64,000 bases of DNA. It comes from Tetmemena sp. SeJ-2015. Lineage: Eukaryota; Ciliophora; Spirotrichea; Sporadotrichida; Oxytrichidae. The stretch is from assembly GCA_027382625.1 (NCBI GenBank), contig JAJKFJ010021196.1, positions 37,860-101,859 of the forward strand. Direction: 5' to 3'. The translations under genes were made by a program, and so were the position numbers. Shown one piece after another: positions 60,901 through 64,000 of this stretch (position 1 is its first letter; every line of letters begins with the position of its first letter). The notes below the pieces were generated by a model, which saw only the letters and a program-made list of their open reading frames with translations, ran no database searches and was not told the origin of the DNA.

Positions 60901-62450
60901 AGTAAAGGGAAAATTTAAAAAAAAGGGGGTTTATGTTCAACTCCCGCGGATGCCTTTCTTTCGGGTTTCCTTTTTCTTGTGTACGCGAGTTTTTTTTTGT
61001 CACGATTAAAAATCCACCCCTTTTACTTTTTAAAGAAGCTTTTAAAATAAAAATTTTTCCTTTTTAACACATTTTTAAACCTAAAATATTTTTCGTTTGG
61101 GAAATTTTCAAAACCATTTAGTTTTAAAATTTTCTTTCTTTCTCGTAAACCCTTCTATGTTTTTCCTTTTTTTTTTGTACCAACTCTTCTTTCATTTTTT
61201 GGGGTTTTTGTGTGAACACAGCTTCGGGCAGCACCCTACAAACTTTTACGCTATTTCCCTTTTAACCCCCTTAGCAGCTAGTTTTGTAAAATTTTCAGAT
61301 TATTAATTTAATTTTAAAATTTCCCTTTGTGAAGGGGGATTTAAACCCGTTTACTCGGGTTTTTACAGTTTTGCCCTTTATGCCATTTCAAATTATAGAG
61401 TTTTGTAACAGTCTCGGGGGAAATTTTTGAACAAGGGAAACTATCTAGGAAATCCCTTCGCCCCCGCTTGTTGCAAGAAAGGGCGCTTAGGGGCGAAGAT
61501 TTGAGGATCAATCAAATAATTGATGGACATCTTAAATTTAAAATCAAAACAGCTGCAACTCCTAATTTCTCTGAAAAGCAATTTCAAATGCGAAGATAGT
61601 GCGCCTGCCTTTCCAACATTTTCTGGATTATGTTGAAATGCTTTTACTACTGATAAGGGTGACTACATCCATACCTAGAGTAAAAAGAAACTGAGATAGG
61701 ATGGAGCATGTATTTAATTTTTGAGAATTTTCGTTTCCCTCGAAAAAAAAAAAGAAAAAAATTAATTATACAAAATTTATTTTCATTTCTTATATTAGGG
61801 GGTTTAAATCGAGTCCTTTGTTTTCACCCACATTTATTCTAAATATATAATTTTTTAAAATTAAATTAGTAAAAACTCTTAAAAAATCAATAATTTTTTT
61901 ATATTTATTTTAAAAAAATTATAAATTTAAATTTAAAGAAAAAATTTTAAACTTACCAAACTTTATTTTTTAAATGTTTTTTTTCTTAAGAAAAGAAGTT
62001 TAATTTAATAAATTATATTATTTTGCCCTCCTTTAAAGTTTACTTGATGTTTAAATTTTAAAAATTTGTTAAAATAAATTCTCTCTCTGTAAATTTCTCT
62101 AATGACAAACTCTGCCTCTGTGATCTCATAGGCTTGAGAGAATTAAATAACATACTGATATTTATTATACGTGTTTAATTATTAAAATATGAAACTTTAT
62201 TATAAAAATAGATGAGCATTGCATAATAAATATTGAAATTTTTTAAGCTTATACCCAAATATTTTCAGTTAGTCAATTTATATTTTAAAAAATAATATTA
62301 TTCTTAGCCAAGAATTAAAAATAAAAAAAATGAAAAAAATTTTTTAAAAACAAAATTAAAGGGAAAAAATTAATTTAAGAAAAAATTTTTTTTATTTTTT
62401 GGGAATTTTAAGTTTTTTTTAAATTTTAAGAATTATTTTCTTTTTGTATC
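58000..62450. other. Region of abnormal homopolymer structure, probable low-quality consensus
   Basis: Runs of 3-9 identical bases of all four types dominate (for example TTTTTTTTGGG, CCCCGGGCCC, AAAAAAAACCCC), unlike any other part of the window. Short ORFs here are low-complexity Phe/Lys/Pro strings in several overlapping frames. 61.5-61.7 kb reads more normally. No gene is supported. Likely error-rich single-molecule sequence; a true low-complexity IES cannot be excluded. Confidence 0.6.
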
Positions 62451-62589
62451 AATTTATAGGGCCTGGCTCCCTTTGAAGATAAAACAGAGCTTCCCCACTA
62501 TTCACTTTTATTAAGAAGATAAATATAATTATTTAAGAAGGAGGGAAATGGCTGCTTACAATTATTAATTTAATAAATCATCGACGACA

Positions 62590-63200
62590 TCAATGAGCAT
62601 CATGTTCCAATAGAGTTCGAATAAAATTAAAATCTTCCTGACTCTCTGATGGTGATACCGTAAGGGTAGTCAGCTATAAATAATTAGTGTGCTGTTGTGA
62701 AGACGTGTCTTTCAATGGGGTCATCCAGGTACTGGCTTGAAGTCTTGATCTGTCTGTGTTGAAGAAGATGCCACTTAATTTTTACTTTGAAGCTTAAGTC
62801 TCTGAAATTATTTTAAAATTTAGGAGGTCAATTTCCCCAAAATTTTTGCCCAATTCAAAATTTAAAAATTTTTATTAAGTAAAAGTTTGTTTTTAATAAT
62901 TTATTCAAAATTTTAAAATTTAATTTAAATTTTTGATTAATTTTTAATACCCTTTTAATTTTTAATTTGTTTTGATTTTGTTAATAATTTAATTTACTTT
63001 TAAAATATAAGATTGTGACTGTTATGGAACATTTGATTATGTTTGAATTGGCGATAAATTATTTGTATATAGGTTTAAGACTGAAGGGTACAAATCCAAA
63101 GATTTTGGTTCCTGGATTAATGACTTTATAAATAAATTACTTTCATGTTGAGGTTCTCAAACTTATAGACCTCGTTTTCAGGTGGCAAGCAAAATAATTT
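62590..63200 (-). CDS. WD40-like coding segments, probable 5' part of the channel gene
   Basis: Two minus-strand segments: about 63190-63060 (PPENEVYKFENLNMK, then a GTAATT...CCAG intron, then EPKSLDLYPSVLN) and about 62800-62600 (SSQYLDDPIERHVFTTAHQ, then FIADYPYGITIRESGRFQFY). They resemble WD40 strands and share orientation with the channel gene. An AT-rich, distorted gap (62820-63050) separates them. Linkage to the 45.9-57 kb gene is inferred. Confidence 0.5.
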
Positions 63201-64000
63201 AAGGTTGAAATTTAGGAATAAAGGAAAAAACCTGCTCATAAATAATGAAAATAACCACAAAAGGTTTCAAAATATCAACCTCAATAATTAGCAGCTTTAA
63301 AAAAAGGCACCCTGCTCTTAAGAAGACCTAAATAATTAAATGGGCAGAATCTTCCCTGCTGGGAGATACTATTGGTTCTCAAATTCTATTTTTCATAACG
63401 CAATATGCGAAAAATATTTTCAGATGGCGTTTCTATGATTTATTATAGAGTAAAAAATAAAAGCTTCACTAGAGAGCCCTACAGTACAAAAAGCATACCT
63501 CTCAATCTAAAGCACCTTAGTGATTTTATTAGTGACTTATTCTCCTTTAAGTTTACACATCCTAAATGAGATAATTCCAAATTGGGCCAAGCAGATCAAA
63601 CTTTAGAATTGAGTTGTTTTTCCCTCCCCCTAAGCTTTAGGGCTCGCTAAATTCCATTCACTACTTAAATAAACGATATACCTGGCTTACCGCTGAATTA
63701 CCAATCTATATTGTCTTTAGAAATTCCTCCACTCTAGACTCGAAGTATTTTCCAGGAATTTGCCAATTTAAAATAGTAGCTCTAAATTTTAAATTTCTGA
63801 TTTAATAATTCCAAAAATAATTTGAATTGGGGGGTCCTCCTTCACATATATCTAAGAGTCTGAAATAAAAATAAAAATAATAAGAAGAGGGTGTCATCGA
63901 AGTAGAAGATATAAACTAACTCATTTTATTTTTATCCCTGAATAAGTTTAAACTGGTTTACCTTTCATTTCAATTTTGAATACAATAAAATAATTATTTA
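63201..64000. other. Unassigned AT-rich end of window
   Basis: No frame with clear coding character was found; it may hold further IES or intergenic DNA. Confidence 0.4.

Noticed and set aside
58786..61306. Plus and minus ORFs up to 165 codons
   Set aside because: They overlap each other in the homopolymer-rich block and are low-complexity Phe/Lys/Pro strings without domains.
1..64000. CRISPR array, rRNA operon or bacterial operon structure
   Set aside because: No regularly spaced repeats, no rRNA-like sequence, and the reassigned stop codons and introns are eukaryotic.

Overview
The window reads as germline (micronuclear) DNA of a hypotrich ciliate of the Oxytricha/Stylonychia/Tetmemena type. 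Conserved reading frames stay open only if TAA and TAG are read as glutamine and TGA is the sole stop. The Atg8 gene at 30.2-30.8 kb shows this cleanly. Hypotrich somatic chromosomes are mostly single-gene molecules, but here about 16 unrelated genes lie side by side. No C4A4/G4T4 telomere tract was seen. Several genes are interrupted by short AT-rich inserts flanked by 3-9 bp direct repeats, and removing one repeat copy plus the insert restores a conserved frame or motif. That is how internal eliminated sequences (IESs) and their pointers look. Ordinary GT...AG introns (28-210 bp) are also present. The genus is inference; the code and the IES structures are read from the sequence.

Layout. 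0-4 kb: a MITE with a perfect 8-bp target duplication, then a FHA-RINGv gene (+). 4.1-6.3 kb: a decayed ORF region. 6.8-7.5 kb: a MADS-box transcription factor (-). 7.6-8.0 kb: small membrane ORFs (+). 8.3-11.25 kb: a Gln-rich unknown gene (+), convergent with a PX/C2-like gene (-, 11.3-13.9 kb). 14.1 kb: tRNA-Val(CAC). 14.35-16.6 kb: kelch protein (+). 16.6-18.1 kb: multi-pass membrane protein (+). 18.4-22.9 kb: large helical protein (+) whose germline copy holds a 993-bp palindromic element with perfect 435-bp arms. 23.3-27.6 kb: a second large helical protein with a C-terminal zinc ribbon (-). 27.8-29.9 kb: coiled-coil protein (-), divergent from Atg8 (+). 31-31.8 kb: coding-like remnants. 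32-34 kb: MORN-repeat protein (-). 34.3-34.9 kb: unknown (-). 35.5-39.4 kb: coiled-coil protein with about 75-residue repeats (-). 39.4-45.0 kb: secreted-type Cys-rich multi-pass surface protein (-).

From 45.9 kb to at least 57 kb, and probably to 63 kb, one minus-strand gene encodes a WD40-repeat/TRP-type cation channel split into many small coding segments. Its inserts carry a degenerate Tc1/mariner-like transposon (52.3-54.1 kb), a complete MITE (55.4-55.9 kb) and a truncated MITE (50.3-50.8 kb). About 58.0-62.5 kb has very unusual homopolymer structure and is probably poor consensus sequence. Several otherwise good frames carry isolated 1-bp shifts, so consensus errors and true decay cannot always be told apart. 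Exon and segment limits are approximate unless splice sites or pointers are given.
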